A DNA stretch of 64,000 bases from Paragonimus westermani. Its lineage: Eukaryota > Platyhelminthes > Trematoda > Plagiorchiida > Troglotrematidae. The stretch lies in NCBI GenBank assembly GCA_008508345.1, contig QNGE01003696.1:7566-71565 (forward strand). Reading direction: 5' to 3'. The translations under genes were made by a program, and so were the position numbers. The first letter of the stretch is position 1, and every line of letters begins with the position of its first letter. The notes under the pieces were generated by a model. The model was not told where the DNA came from. It saw nothing but the letters and a program-made list of their open reading frames with translations, and ran no database searches. Shown here one piece after another: positions 13,044 through 24,547 of the stretch.

Positions 13044-13925
13044 TCATCTGCGAGAAGAGCGGTGTGCGCTGCGTCGTCTTCGCATCTATGGCGCTTTGGC
13101 TACCAGCTTGTCTAATGATGTAACTAGTTTTCATCTAGTACTTGGCTGGTTTGATTCGCACCTAGTTTGGGGATTAAGGTAGCAGTTTCTGCCCCCGAAT
13201 TATCCCTTCAGATCCCTGTGCTTTTTGTGGGAGGCGGAGACACCGTCTGCAGAGTCATTCTTACGAAGCACAGACAAAGGTATTGGGGGCGCTGAACTCT
13301 CACAGAAACCGTCGTCAGCCTTATCCACCCCAAAACCCACTAAACAGCCTTGCAGATAGTTCTTACTCCCGGGACTTCGAAACAGAAGTAGCCTGCTGGG
13401 GCGGCCACGTCCGACTCAAAAACACTTTTTTGGTCCACTCACTAGATGTTTCTATCAGCTGTACCATGACAGTACGCGCACTGGTCTCTATCAAACCTTG
13501 CACACAGCAGACAAGGAAGTCAAATTGTCCATCGATGAAAACTTCCAAACATCCTCTCAAGAAGCGAAGCCTAACAGGGGCGTAGAAGTCGCAAGCTACG
13601 ATACCAAGAATGCTAGTCAAACGTCCTGCAAGGTCGCTGAAGTATGTACGGTGGTGGTTCCCCGCCTACAGCTTCAGTGGAGGAATGTCGGAACAACTAG
13701 GGAGAACAGACCGATTTCAGCCTCACTACCCTCCTCAATTTCGGATCTATTCCATGCGCTTCCTCGCACTCTCCTTTTTCTTTTCCCGCGGAATCAAACG
13801 AGAAAGTAGCAGTTTAGTGCCTGTATACAAACTGTCTGATTCTGTCAAGTAGACTACCGGAAACCCGACGGTTAATTCATGATACTTGTAGGTCATTTAT
13901 AGAGGTCGAAATCTACTGACATTAT
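13044..13925. other. Unassigned stretch
   Basis: Frames at 13283-13585 and 13498-13809 are about 100 codons but overlap each other and show no domain. This is the left flank of the gypsy element. Confidence 0.3.
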
Positions 13926-14202
13926 TGTAACACGCTACCGAAACTAGTTAGCGCGCACGGATCGAATTTGAAGTGGTAATCGTTACACGGTTGTTTCGTT
14001 CACCTTTCAGACCGCTACGTCAACTTTGTGCACGAGGATCTTGAACCAACGAACGGTCAGACAGACAATCAGGACACTTGTATTTAAACGTACCTCTCTT
14101 GTACTTTTGTACCCTTATCCTTTTTGCTATTCTAGTATTGCCGCGTGTTGCGTAATACATCTTCGGTCGTAATCTCCGTCTGCTCCTCTGGTTGCATGTT
14201 GC
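13926..14202 (+). repeat. 5' LTR of the gypsy element
   Basis: It starts TGTAACACGC and ends about ATGTTGC, where similarity to the 3' LTR stops. It holds TATTTAAA at 14081-14088, a plausible TATA box for its promoter. The only difference seen from the 3' LTR is near position 11 (CACGCTACC here, CACGCGACC there). The end is uncertain by one or two bases. Confidence 0.88.
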
Positions 14203-14205
14203 AAT

Positions 14206-14970
14206 TTGGCGACCCTGCCAGGATACGAAATGTCGAATTCTACAAAGAAACCTGAAGAAGACCAACATTCTTCCACTCCTCCCACATCCAGAGACTTTAT
14301 TCACCTTATGCAAACCCTGACAAACATCCCAGACAGACTGTCGACGAGACCCACGACAGCAGGGGTACAAGTATCGATCCCACATTTCGACAAGTTTACT
14401 GTGGGGGGTCACTACTCTCGTTAGGAAGGTCAGGTACGAGCCTATCTCCTTAACTTCCCAGCAGAATCCCACAGCAACCTCATTCTGAATTTGCTGAATG
14501 GAGAGGCCTTCGATATTGTTGTCGAGGCAAAAATCCTGGACACCCTTGTATCAGATGAGACGTTTACCGAGCTACGACATCTGTTGGACGCATCATTGCA
14601 TCCGACTGTCTACCGACAACAGTTCCATGCTCGAATACAGCTCGGGGGGAAACCGTCCGGTCGTTTGCTCGCGAACTGCGGCAACTGACCGAGCTCGGTT
14701 TTGAGAAAGAGTCCGCAGAGGAACTCCGAAAATGGATTCTTGAACAGCTGGTGGGAGCGATCCGGCAAACGAACATAAAAAGGGAGTTCCTACTTCACCC
14801 ACCTAGCGACCTGGACGCCGCAATGCGGTTGGCCGAAGACCTCGAGCGGATCGAGGCAGTCATCGGCCGACCAGTACAATGTTGCGTCGCGGCACGGGCG
14901 AACAGTCAGAGAAACAGCCCCCCAATGCATAGAGGAAGCTCAGACCGGTATCGGTGAGCTGGCCACTCGC
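14206..14970 (+). pseudogene. gypsy gag-like region
   Basis: Gag forms the particle that packages the element RNA. The frame opens in or just after the LTR (MSNSTKKPEEDQ at about 14230) and proceeds through FIHLMQTLTNIPDRL, IPHFDKFTVGG and AYLLNFPAESHSNLILNLL, with a stop at about 14422. A frameshift near 14640 moves on to ARELRQLTELGFEKESAEEL and DLERIEAVIGRP. This alpha-helical pattern is normal for gypsy gag capsid. I do not see a canonical CCHC zinc knuckle after it. Confidence 0.65.
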
Positions 14971-15149
14971 GCTATGGTGGCCGCGAACGGCGATCTTGGT
15001 GGAACAAGTCGCGTAGACCATGCGACATTGCGTTCCGGGCAAATCGTCAAGCCTCCGAAGCTACCGACTAGGCCACCGGAAGTTACGTCAGAACAAGTGA
15101 GCCCAATAGTCAAGTTCACGTTCCTTCAATTACCGATTGTTTCCAACCG

Positions 15150-15570
15150 CTGGCAGAACTCATAGTCCAGATAATAATACGTGGAATAGCACTTGAAGGT
15201 CTGGTAGATACCGGAGCTTCCTTCAGCGTAATCGGCACACACTGTACGCAGACTGTCGGACTACAAGCAAAAACCGTGCTGTCACCGCATCCTTACAGCC
15301 ATTGGTGACCAAATGCCGACAGAGGGCAGAATCGTTGCACCGGTCATAATAGCTGGATGCCATATAGAGCACAGTTTCGTGGTAAGCCCCAAACTCCCCT
15401 TCTGTGTTGTAGTGGGGATGGATATTTTGGGGCGCCTGAGGTGCACGCTCGATTTGCGCAGCCTTAAGCTAAGGAACCCACCCGGCGCCACTCATTTGAC
15501 ACCTATGTCTAGAACTCTGCCAGAAAACGACTTCTCTCTACGTCGCTACCGCCCCTTCCGAAGTAAATAG
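15150..15570 (+). pseudogene. gypsy aspartic protease region
   Basis: LVDTGASFSVIG at about 15201-15236 is the active-site motif of a retroviral-type aspartic protease, with the catalytic aspartate codon at 15207-15209. A frame change near 15300 leads to VVGMDILGRL at about 15409-15440, matching the conserved helix I-x-G-x-D-x-L. The protease would cut the polyprotein during particle maturation. The frameshift between the two motifs makes this copy inactive. Confidence 0.75.
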
Positions 15571-15583
15571 CCAAATTGGCCAG

Positions 15584-16220
15584 ATGATCCAATCGAGTGG
15601 GGCTCACGGCAACTCGCGTAGTGCTTGGTGCTTGACATCGATAATCAAGAGTCGACCGCAAGTGTTCGCGTGGGAGGGTGCAACGTTAGATCGTACAAGA
15701 ATTTTGAAGCATGGAATTAATACAGGGGATGCGCCTCCAATCAAGATACCCCCACGCAGAATACCCGCACACCTTCAGGTTGAGGTGCGTAAGATGGGTG
15801 ACGACATGTTACAAAAGAACGTGATCCGGCCCTTGAAGTCTCCATGGGCTGCCCAGATAGTCCTGGTAAAAAAGAAAGGCGGTGAATTACGGTTTTGCGT
15901 GGATTACGGGAAGCTCAATGGAGTGACAAAGAAAGGTGCATTTCCGTTACCAAGAATTGATGACCTGTTTGACGCCGTCGGCGGGGCCACGTATTTTAGT
16001 GCGTTAGACTTGGCATCAGGCTATTGGCAGGTGGAGGTCGAAGAAGACGATCGAGCGGAGACGGCTTTTACCGTACCGTCGGGGCTGTATGAATTGAAGG
16101 TCATGCCCTTCGGACTATCAAACGCACCTGAGATATTCCAACGCTTGATGCAGAAAGCATTGCATGACCTAACCCCTAGGACATGCCTAGTGTATCTAGA
16201 TGATGTCATAGTATACTGGA
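15584..16220 (+). pseudogene. gypsy reverse transcriptase
   Basis: This is an uninterrupted stretch of reverse transcriptase from connection to palm. The fingers start with RRIPAHLQVEVRKMGDDML and the series runs VIRPLKSPWAAQIVLVKKK, LRFCVDYGKLN, FSALDLASGYWQV (first catalytic aspartate), TAFTVPSGLYELKVMPFGLS, and YLDDVIV at 16193-16213, which holds the two catalytic aspartates. All three metal-binding aspartates are present. A frameshift right after YLDDVIVY (about 16220) disconnects the thumb. Confidence 0.92.
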
Positions 16221-17000
16221 GGTCGAACGAGAGCATGTGCACAATTTGGAGTGTGTGCTGGACCGCCTGGCCGAAGTCGGTTTTAAACTGAAGCCCTCAA
16301 AATGTCACTTTCTACTCAAAGAGGTGACATTCCTAGGGCATGTAATTTCGGGGGAGGGTATCCGCACAGACCCAAAAAAGACGGAACAAATTCTATCTTG
16401 GCCTACGCCGAAGGACGCGAACGAGCTGAGGAGCTTTCTAGGGTTAGCGTCCTATTATCGCCGCTTCATTAATTATTTCGCTCGCATTTCCACTCCCCTG
16501 AACAGACTACTACAAAATAGTCAAGAATTCACGTGGACGGAAGAATGTGACCATGCTTTCAAATCACTACACGAAGCTCTGTGCACAGCGCCGGCGCTAG
16601 CTTTTCCGGACCTGTCGCCGAAGGCCGGAGAGTTTGTTCTGGATACCGATGCAAGCGACACTGCAATCGGAGCGCTTCTCTCTCAACGAGGACAAGACGG
16701 TAGGGAACGAGTGATAGCCTACGGTAGCCGATGTTTAAGCAAATGTGAGAGGAACTACTGTACAACCAGAGGAGAGATGCTTGCGTTAGTATTCTTTGTG
16801 GGCATTTCCGACATTATCTTCTAGGCAAAAGTTTTACTGTACGCACAGATCATCAGTCACTCCGCCGGCTACAAAACTTCAAAGACCCAGAGGGACAGTT
16901 AGCCCGATGGCAAGAATACGACTTCGTATGTGAACACAGACCGGGCAGACGACACTCGAACGCCGACTCATTATCAAGGCGTCCTGCGCGCAATCACGGC
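16221..17000 (+). pseudogene. gypsy RT thumb and RNase H
   Basis: After the frameshift the frame continues with VGFKLKPSKCHFL, VTFLGHVISGEGI and LRSFLGLASYYRRFI, the classic gypsy RT thumb. RNase H follows: FVLDTDASDTAIGALLSQ at 16633-16686 with the first catalytic aspartate, YGSRCLSKCERNYCTT, and GEMLALV carrying the glutamate. A second frameshift at about 16795 moves to HFRHYLLG and TVRTDHQSLRRLQ, with the later aspartate. The region ends HSNADSLSRRP at about 16960-16985, typical of gypsy RNase H. Confidence 0.9.
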
Positions 17001-17099
17001 GACTGTCCGTCTTGTATTACGCAACACGTGGCGTTGATCAACCTACAGGGTGCAGAATATGGTTGCTGGCAGCAGGCCCAAGCGTTAATCTATGAAAGG

Positions 17100-18310
17100 T
17101 GCCGGAACAATGGGGAAAACCAACGAGCAAGGAAATGGAAGGAAAGAGCTATGAATCTCGCTGCCTTTGGGCGCTATGGGAACAGCTCAAGAGGGCAGAG
17201 GGCGTATTATTCATCCAATACGGACTTACCTACATGAGAAGGATCGTGGTCCCTCAATCTATGGTACGTGACGTCCTGACAGACTTGCACCTAGAGCTCG
17301 GACATGCGGGAATAAACAAGTTGGAAGCGGCCGCACGACAACGAATTATGGTGGCCGCATCAGAGGAGGGATGTCAGACTGTTATGTCAATCGTGCGAGA
17401 AATGCGGCACTTTCAAGAGCCCTCAAATGGGACGTCGAGCACAGTTGCAAATCATGGCCGCAGGATATCCTAACGAGTTTGTCGGTGTAGATGTTGTGGC
17501 GCCGTTGCCCGGGACACCCCAAAACAATCGGTACATTTAGTCCTGGTAGATTGCTTTACCAAATGGTATGAAGCTGTCCCGCTTGCGCAAGTGGATACAT
17601 CTACAGTAGCAACAGCCATTATCGACCACTGGGTGTGCTTGTGGAGAGCCCCGACCCAACTTCATTCAGACCAAGGCTCCTGCTTAGAGAGCTCTTTGCT
17701 TCGCGAAATGTGTAGGCTACTAGGAATAGATAATACGCAAACCACAGCTTAACACCCGCAAAGCAATAGACAAGTGGAAATGACGAATCGGTCCCTCAAT
17801 GCTTTCGCAGAGGAGAGTGTCACCGAATGGGACTTAGCTATACCGAAATGTCTGTTAGCTTATGGCAGCCCCATTCACTCTTCTACTGACCAAACCCCAC
17901 TTTTTTGTGGACAGGCCGAGAAGTGAGACTACCCTCGGATGCCCGGTTGCTCGTTACACAACAACTGCAACTGCCGGTAGCACAATATGTAAGCAAACTC
18001 CAAGACACACTCCGGCGGGCCCACCAGATAGCACGAGTACATCTGGAGACATCTGACAGGCATCAGAAGAACTGTCACGATTAGAGGGTATTTGGAGCTC
18101 TCCTGAAGTTTGGCGAGAGGGTGTGGTTGCACAACACGGTTCCGATCCCGGGAGTCCCAATGAAGACGCATGAACAGTGGAAAGGGCCGTATGTTGTCGA
18201 GCGAATACTTTCGGAGGCAACCTGTCAAATTAGTGAACCAACAGGAACAATCAGACAGCCAATTGTAGTTCACTTTAATGGACTAAAACCATACACACAA
18301 ACTACAGGCC
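17100..18310 (+). pseudogene. gypsy integrase
   Basis: The integrase inserts the cDNA into the genome. An HHCC zinc finger is visible: ELGHAGINKLEAAARQR at about 17293-17343, then in a shifted frame LCQSCEKCG at about 17380-17410. The catalytic core keeps D-D-E: GVDVVAPLPG with the aspartate at 17490-17492, HSDQGSCLE with the second at 17669-17671, and RQVEM with the glutamate at 17777-17779. A stop at about 17748 (TTA-stop-HPQSN) and frameshifts before 18090 break it. The C-terminal GPYVV-x-RIL domain and VVHFNGLKPYTQ end the protein at about 18303. Confidence 0.85.
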
Positions 18311-18416
18311 GGGAACGAGCACCGGTCGTTCCCGAGGTCGGGATGGAAGTGGAAATCCCGAACGTGCTAGACATAGGCGAAGCACCGAGGACGGCGCTCG
18401 GTGAAGAGGGGAGCTG

Positions 18417-18693
18417 TGTAACACGCGACCGAAACTAGTTAGCGCGCACGGATCGAATTTGAAGTGGTAATCGTTACACGGTTGTTTCGTTCACCTTTCA
18501 GACCGCTACGTCAACTTTGTGCACGAGGATCTTGAACCAACGAACGGTCAGACAGACAATCAGGACACTTGTATTTAAACGTACCTCTCTTGTACTTTTG
18601 TACCCTTATCCTTTTTGCTATTCTAGTATTGCCGCGTGTTGCGTAATACATCTTCGGTCGTAATCTCCGTCTGCTCCTCTGGTTGCATGTTGC
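18417..18693 (+). repeat. 3' LTR of the gypsy element
   Basis: A direct copy of 13926-14202, starting TGTAACACGC directly after the purine-rich tract and ending ATGTTGC, after which the flank GCTTGTCACG differs from the internal sequence that follows the 5' LTR. The shared minus-strand frame over 60 codons in both LTRs is chance, not a gene. Confidence 0.88.
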
Positions 18694-19979
18694 GCTTGTC
18701 ACGCCCGTCCTTGTGACCCCGTTCAACTACACGCCTGTTATCCGTATCCCCACAACACGTGTCTGAAAGTGCTGATTCCTTGAACCCCATCCCCAGCCAA
18801 TGAATCTCACCCACCTACGCGCACACCCATTGCTAAATAACAGGCACACACCCCTACCCCCTGTGAATACAGCCTTTCTACGGCCCGCCATGAAACTGTC
18901 ACCAGCCAATCAATCTACCCGAAGGCCGGATATTTAGACACACATCAGACCTATCTGATTGCATTCGGTCGGTTCGTCGGTGCCCGTCGGATGCTTGTGC
19001 CTGTATTTGCCGTGCCCTTTGGACACTTGACAGCCTATTGCCGCCAAACATTGTATCTTATCCCACAAACGCAAACGAATTGAGGTTTGTTCCTTGTAAA
19101 TGGTTATATTAATTATGTCAGTAGTACCACTTTTCCAGCGACTCGATTTGGTTTTGATATTTAACGTCGTTGGTCACACGTGCGTCATTCAACATTCGTC
19201 GGAAGAACTTACAGTGCTCAACCCATATATTCTGTTCTACCGAGACCTCTCTTACGTGTCACATCAGTAAACTCTGTCCCTGGATATTTAGTTTACCAGG
19301 CCAACTCCGTCCGAAGAGAAACGGGGTAGTTCTGCGATCTTCTTTCAGCAGTATACCCCAACACCCATGGTTATCGATGGCTTTCAACCTGTGTGACTTC
19401 AACTGGCGTTTCGTGACCAGGACTCTTTCCTAACGCGGGTTACTTATCATTCCCCTTCATCCGACGTCTGTGACGAAGACACACTTCTATTAAGCTTGGG
19501 CGACTTCCTAGGAGGAAGACGTTTTACTTAACTGCGTATTACGGGTGATTTTATTGCATCAAAGATAAACCAAGCATCAGTTTCTCACCAGACCTGTAAA
19601 AGCTGATCCTCGACTTCCTTATTGACGTTGATACAACGTGCGGCGTGGACGCAGCATGTCAACGCCCGGATGAAAATTACCCGCAGGGAGTGAAATCTGC
19701 CATTAGACGGATATAGAATGAGAAATCATTCAGCACTTGTCGATATTTCCGTGGTGTCGCCCAGGAATGTGAAAGTCATCGATTTCCATGACAGAGAGCA
19801 TCAGAAGAGTTGAAAAGATTAATTTTAGTCGACCGTAAATCAGTTTGTCCTTTATTTAGCGCCGAGATCGAAATTAACGATGGTAGGTGTTGTGACGGTG
19901 TAAATATAATATCTTATGAAGAATTTTTTCACGTGTGGTTAATATTTGACGGATGTTATCTCATATTTCATTTTAGGTT
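18694..19979. other. Unassigned flank between gypsy and MULE-2
   Basis: No supported gene. It presumably holds the upstream region or terminal inverted repeat of MULE-2, but I could not match one to the sequence after 21376. Confidence 0.3.
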
Positions 19980-21376
19980 ATGGATTATTTACAGAGCTTC
20001 AAAGATGTCTTTGAGGATCGCGAATTTGCTAGCTTCAGCGAGTTCAAAAGTTGCTTAGATAGGTACATGAAGGATCACAATGTTCTGTATGTGCTTGTTT
20101 CAAGTAAGAAATCAGGCAGTGGACGCTTGAAGTATGATCATGTGAGTGTGATTGCCGTTGAGTTTATCTGTTAGATGGCGTCCCGTTGTATAAAACACAG
20201 GCGACGTAAGAGCGAAAGCCGTGGAGTACGACGTGTTTAGTGAGTTCGGTTCACATAATTCCCATTGCACATTTCTCGCAATACATTCTGCCAATCACGC
20301 TTTAACGTGGTTAAGAGGAATACCGTGTTGGTTGTTAGCTCTTTCACTTTGGAACACAACCACGACCTAACTACCTTGTTGTACGATGCACATCCAAGGA
20401 TTCGTCGGCTCACAGACAGTGAAGTGAAAAACTCGAGACATCTTTTGAGTACAACACGCCAACTGCCGAGTTGAGGCAGTATGCTGCGGATGTTTATGGC
20501 AAGTATATAACTACCATGGATATTTGCAACATCCGTCATCGGTTGAAACCGCCAGTGATAAGTAAGTGGGTTAGTGCGCACTAATGTAGCAGAAAATCTG
20601 CCACAAATCCTGGATCATATAGAGAAAAACGGCGTGCTGCTTGTCATCAGAGATGACAACAATAGGTACACGCACATATGTTTTGCACGCAGAGAGCAAG
20701 TGCAGTTATTTAGACGGTTCCCTGACATGGTAAACGTCGATGCCATTCATGGGACCAACCGCCAAAAGTATGTCCCCCATCACTCCGCATTGGTCGCTGT
20801 AGCCTAAAGCTGTATCAGTTCCTCGTTACAGACGGCATGGGCCATGGACGACCCGTAATGTACGCCTATGTACGAAGTGAGAAATACGCATCCATGCGTC
20901 ATTTGTTCGAGACATTCCGGGAGGTTATGTGGGAACACATACGTGTCAGAACGTTTGTGATGGATAAAATGGCGGCCCAAATGCGAGCAGCACGAGTAGT
21001 CTTTAGATGCGACATAATGTCATGTTACTTCCATGTTCGGGATGCTGTGAGGAAACATGTAAGTTGTTGTAGTTAACCTTATAATCACCATCCAGACGAA
21101 TTCATTCAGAAGCCGGTATTTGTTTCATCGCATGGCTACTTGCAACAACTCTGAAGAGTGAGTGATCACCTTTGTCTATTCATTTCTCAGGTTCAACTGG
21201 GATGTTACAATAATCCGGCGAACAGCCCCCAGCTTCATGAACAATCTCTTGTGCAATATATAAAGCCAAAGTGGGCCATCCATGTACAGGCGGATGTTGT
21301 TCATTTCGGAAATCGAACAACCAACCGTCTTGAGAATGTGAATGGGCGACTAAAGAAGCGCACTCATCCCAAGTGA
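19980..21376 (+). CDS. MULE transposase with short introns (MULE-2), nearly intact
   Basis: A Mutator-like transposase, expected to excise and insert its element in the nucleus. Exon 1 (19980-20141) starts MDYLQSFKDVFEDREFASF and ends at GTGAGT. Next comes a FAR1/WRKY-GCM1-like zinc domain: CQSRFNVVKR and LEHNHDL (about 20289-20364), then PRIRRLTDSEVK. In a shifted frame follow ELRQYAADVYGKYITTMDIC and NIRHRLKPP. The catalytic core keeps all three residues: aspartate 20739-20741 in VNVDAIHGTN, aspartate 20963-20965 in FVMDKMAAQM, glutamate 21332-21334 in NRLENVNGRLKKR. The C-x2-x-H-type box DIMSCYFHVRDAV follows the second aspartate. Phase-0 introns are 20772-20809 (38 bp) and 21059-21190 (GTAAGT...TTTCTCAG). 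Apparent +/-1 shifts near 20440 and 20570 are lesions or unresolved splicing. No SWIM finger seen. Confidence 0.75.
20772..20809 (+). other. 38-bp intron inside MULE-2
   Basis: The transposase frame reads NRQKY up to 20771, then GTCCCC... to ...CCTAAAG, and resumes in phase 0 with LYQFLVTDGMGHGRPVMYAY at 20810. Without removal the frame stops at 20807. The restored protein continuity supports a real intron of about 38 bp, a size typical of minute flatworm introns. Confidence 0.65.
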
Positions 21377-22359
21377 AAGTGTTCGCAAATGACAACACAG
21401 ACGTCACCGGCAAACGTAAGTGATACCCCACTTAACATGTCACATACGGTTAAACTGTAGGCCAGCATGCACAGCAAGAGAAGGACCTCTACTGAAGCGG
21501 CACAGAAAGCATGCAGCCTTCTTGATTTCTGACGGAATAACCTAGATTATGATAACATGCACATATAGTAAACGTATTTTGATATTTCAGTATCGTGATG
21601 TTCTCACTAGGGGTGCACTTAGGCTGACCGTCGAGCACAGACGTCAGTGTGTCCAACCATAGGTCGTGGCGTTGTGACTATAGGGTGCACGTAGGCCGAC
21701 GGTCGAAGTGTTAACCCCGGATGGCTTCATGCAGTACAGTACCTCACTTCTCGTTGAACCGCTCTGCTTTCATGAAGACATGTGATATTACATCTTCTTG
21801 GTGATGAGGTAACTGAAAAATGTTACATATTTTCCGGTTCGCTTAAGGCCAAAGCAGCTTATGAAGATTACGGTGAGAAATATCTACTCTAAGCAGATTA
21901 CGCCGGGTTTCGCCCGCATTATGTTCAGAAGTCATCAGCTGCGGCCTCATCTACTTACCCACGACGCCTCTAATTTTCAGTGGATTCCCATCGCACGTGG
22001 GAATGATCATTATTACCCAAACTTATAAGCTGTCGGCACCTATTTCAAGAATTTCGATTGAAAAGTCTTGAAAAATGGCATACAAGTTATACGGTGCATG
22101 TTTATTAACCATTGGTTCCTTATTCTCTTTATCAATCAGATCGCAAAACTTCAGCTATCTCGTCAACATATTTCGCCGTTAATTTAGCGCAAATCCTTGG
22201 CGTCCTTGATAAACATCGTTTGCGCATTAAAACAAACGAATTCTCACAGTACAATAGGCATATTCCATACGTTCCTAAATATTCCGTCCACAATTACTCC
22301 TACGATATTCCAAACCCGCATATTCACGGTGAACTAGCTACAGCATACACTCCCTGCGG
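21377..22359. other. Unassigned, includes a small tandem repeat
   Basis: No supported gene. Bases 21608-21634 and 21679-21706 are related 27-bp units (GGGTGCACTTAGGCTGACCG and GGGTGCACGTAGGCCGACGG) spaced 71 bp apart. This could be part of the 3' end of MULE-2. Confidence 0.35.
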
Positions 22360-24547
22360 ATAAATTTCAGCCAACGCCTGGAGACGGTATCTTTTGTACA
22401 GATTCTTTCGCTTCTCGACCTGGTCATCACCGACGAGAGCCACTTGGCAGACAGAGTGGACATCAAATCCTCACTTGGACACAGCAACCACTGTCTACCA
22501 GCCTTTGTTGTTACCTGTTACTGGTTACAGCAAACAGTGGACAGACCCACAGTTCGAAACTTTAATCAGACTATTTTTAACCGCCTGATAACCTACCTAG
22601 GTTCAATTCTTCTTGAGTGTGACGCTGAGGATCAGAACTGCCGTGCGTTTTAAACCGCAAGTCAGAAAACGGACGACTTATTTGTCCCGCGAAAACTGTG
22701 TACTTTCTCTTTTCCACTACCTATTCCCTGCAGGAAACCATTTCTCCTCGATGGCCGTTCACATTCATTCGCGAAGCATAAGCTTACGGAATCCCGGAGG
22801 ACCTGAGCGCGTTCCACATTGTTTGATCTAGATGTAGGTGGGAAATCTATGAACACACCAAACTTGTGCAAGAAAAGATTCACCTCAGAGCCCGCGGGAA
22901 CAAAAAGGATTTATTCAAGCAAATGCGACGACTAAGAAAGATTGAACCTTTAGCTCTTCCGTCGCGACCATCCAACAGGTAGAATTTATCTGACTCTTTA
23001 GTTACGGCCTGGTTATTCCGGGAGTTACGCTCAGCAGTCTACAACGCCGTACCACTGAACTAGCACCTTACTATACCACTGCGGAAGTTCCAGCAGCTAC
23101 CCGTTTTAGGTGCGTTTTCTGTACTAGATGATGAACCTTTATTCAATGGGTGCTGACAAGACCCATTCCAGAATAATCAAGGAAACAGCTGTTAATCTTG
23201 CTGAACCCCTTTGTAAGCTGCTCAAGCAAACACTCCAGACTAGCATTCTCCTTAGCGTATGGAGAGAGGCAACGGTCGCATCCATATTTAAAGCGGGCGA
23301 GCAGCACACTTCTTCCAACCATCGGCCAGTCAGCCTTACTAGCATTCCATGCAAGATAATGGAACGCCTATTAAAGTATGCCATCCTCAGTCACTTCTTA
23401 TTACATCACATTGTCTCTTCCAACCAGCATGGCTCCCTCCCAAATCGGTCATGCATAACAAACATGCTTATTTTCATGGATGGTCTTGGTGGACGCGAAA
23501 GATACTGTCTTCTTTGGTTTCGCCAAGGCTTTTGACCGTGTGCCACACGGCCCTCTGGAGCACAAACTAAAAGCCTATGGTACTTAAAGAGAGGTTCTCC
23601 GTTGGATTGCCTCTTTTCTTGATAATAGAACTTAGAGAGTTAAAATAGATCAAACCTTTGGTCCCCCTCTTTCATTTGTACAGGGGTTCCCCTGGGGTCA
23701 GCGGTAGGTCCTCTGTTAATCCCCTCTATACCAAAGGCTCACCGGATAATATCTCCAACAAAGCCCTCCTGCACGCCACCGACCTGAAAATCGGGAATAA
23801 CGCTGATCCCAATGCACTACAGATTGATGTTGACGTGATTAAGCGCTGGTCGGTCGACTGGAGTCTCCAGCCAAGTGACAATGAGTGTGCTGACATGTCA
23901 TAAGGTGGAGATCCTAATATTGCCTTTGTGATTCATAGTGCGCTCAGCACAATAGATATCTTGGAAATCGAGCTGAAGAAAGATCTGGGCATCTGGTTGT
24001 CGCCTAACTGATCATTCGCATGTCACCATGAGATGGCGGCAAAAAGGGATTCACCACTCTTAGGGTGATTAAGCGCACTTTCCCCGGCAGGTAAAAGCAT
24101 ATCAGACTCTTTACATGGTTAACATGGAACCGCTCCTCAAGTACGTTGATCAAGTCGTGTGAACCGGCCCGGAGAGAGATAGAATAGCCGTTGAGCATGT
24201 CCAGCGTGCGGATACCAAGCTGGTTGTGAATCTAAAAAGCGTTACTTACGAGTCTCGATTTGAAATTCTCGACCTGCACCAATTTAAATTTTGACGACAG
24301 CATAATGATTCACTTCTCACACACTTCTTCTCTACAGCAGGTCTCGTTGAACAGTTCTCCGCTGTAGCATCTGATGATGGCCGGTGAGGTCATAGCAGGA
24401 AGCTTTTCAGGCTTCGTCCTTGGGTCTTCCTTAGGCAGCAATTCTTTTCCCACAGCGCTATTAACCACTGGAGCAGCCTTTATTCTGAGTCCGTCGGAAG
24501 CACTTCTGAGGATCTTTGTGAAGCTCCAACCGATTCTCATTTACCTT
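22360..24547 (+). mobile_element. Decayed CR1/Jockey-like LINE (endonuclease tail to C-terminus)
   Basis: The left part carries the end of an apurinic-type endonuclease: LLDLVITDESHLADRV and LGHSNHCLPAF at about 22415-22510, matching L-D-L-V-x-T and G-x-S-D-H with the catalytic D-H changed to N-H. RT follows at 23128-23990: NHRPVSLTSIPCKIMERLL, FGFAKAFDRVPHGPLEHKL (about 23514-23570, first catalytic aspartate), and LLHATDLKIGNNADP at about 23770, a version of the A-D-D box. The thumb region gives LGIWLSPN and KKGFTTLRVIKRTFPR. The end, FFSHSAINHWSSLYSESVG, finishes at TAA about 24545-24547. Frameshifts and stops throughout; it is inactive. It shares its RT tail style with other LINEs here but not obvious recent identity. 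Confidence 0.8.

Larger units (their letters stand above)
13926..18693 (+). mobile_element. Ty3/gypsy LTR retrotransposon, structurally complete, ORFs broken
   Basis: A 4.77-kb element bounded by two direct LTRs of about 277 bp (13926-14202 and 18417-18693) that differ at one visible position. The internal order is gag, protease, reverse transcriptase, RNase H, integrase, which defines Ty3/gypsy (Metaviridae-type) rather than Copia. A likely primer-binding site starts at 14207, just after the 5' LTR, with TGGCGACCCTGCCAGG; a purine-rich tract GAAGAGGGGAGC precedes the 3' LTR at about 18403-18414. The overall look fits the CsRn1 group known from flukes. No target-site duplication is obvious: the left flank ends ATTAT and the right flank starts GCTTG. 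Frameshifts occur near 14640, 15300, 16220, 16795, 17100 and 17380, with stops in the integrase region. Copying would need proteins supplied by another element. Confidence 0.9.

Noticed and set aside
18511..18726. Minus-strand frame repeated in both gypsy LTRs (also 14020-14472)
   Set aside because: It exists twice only because the LTR is duplicated; it shows no coding features.
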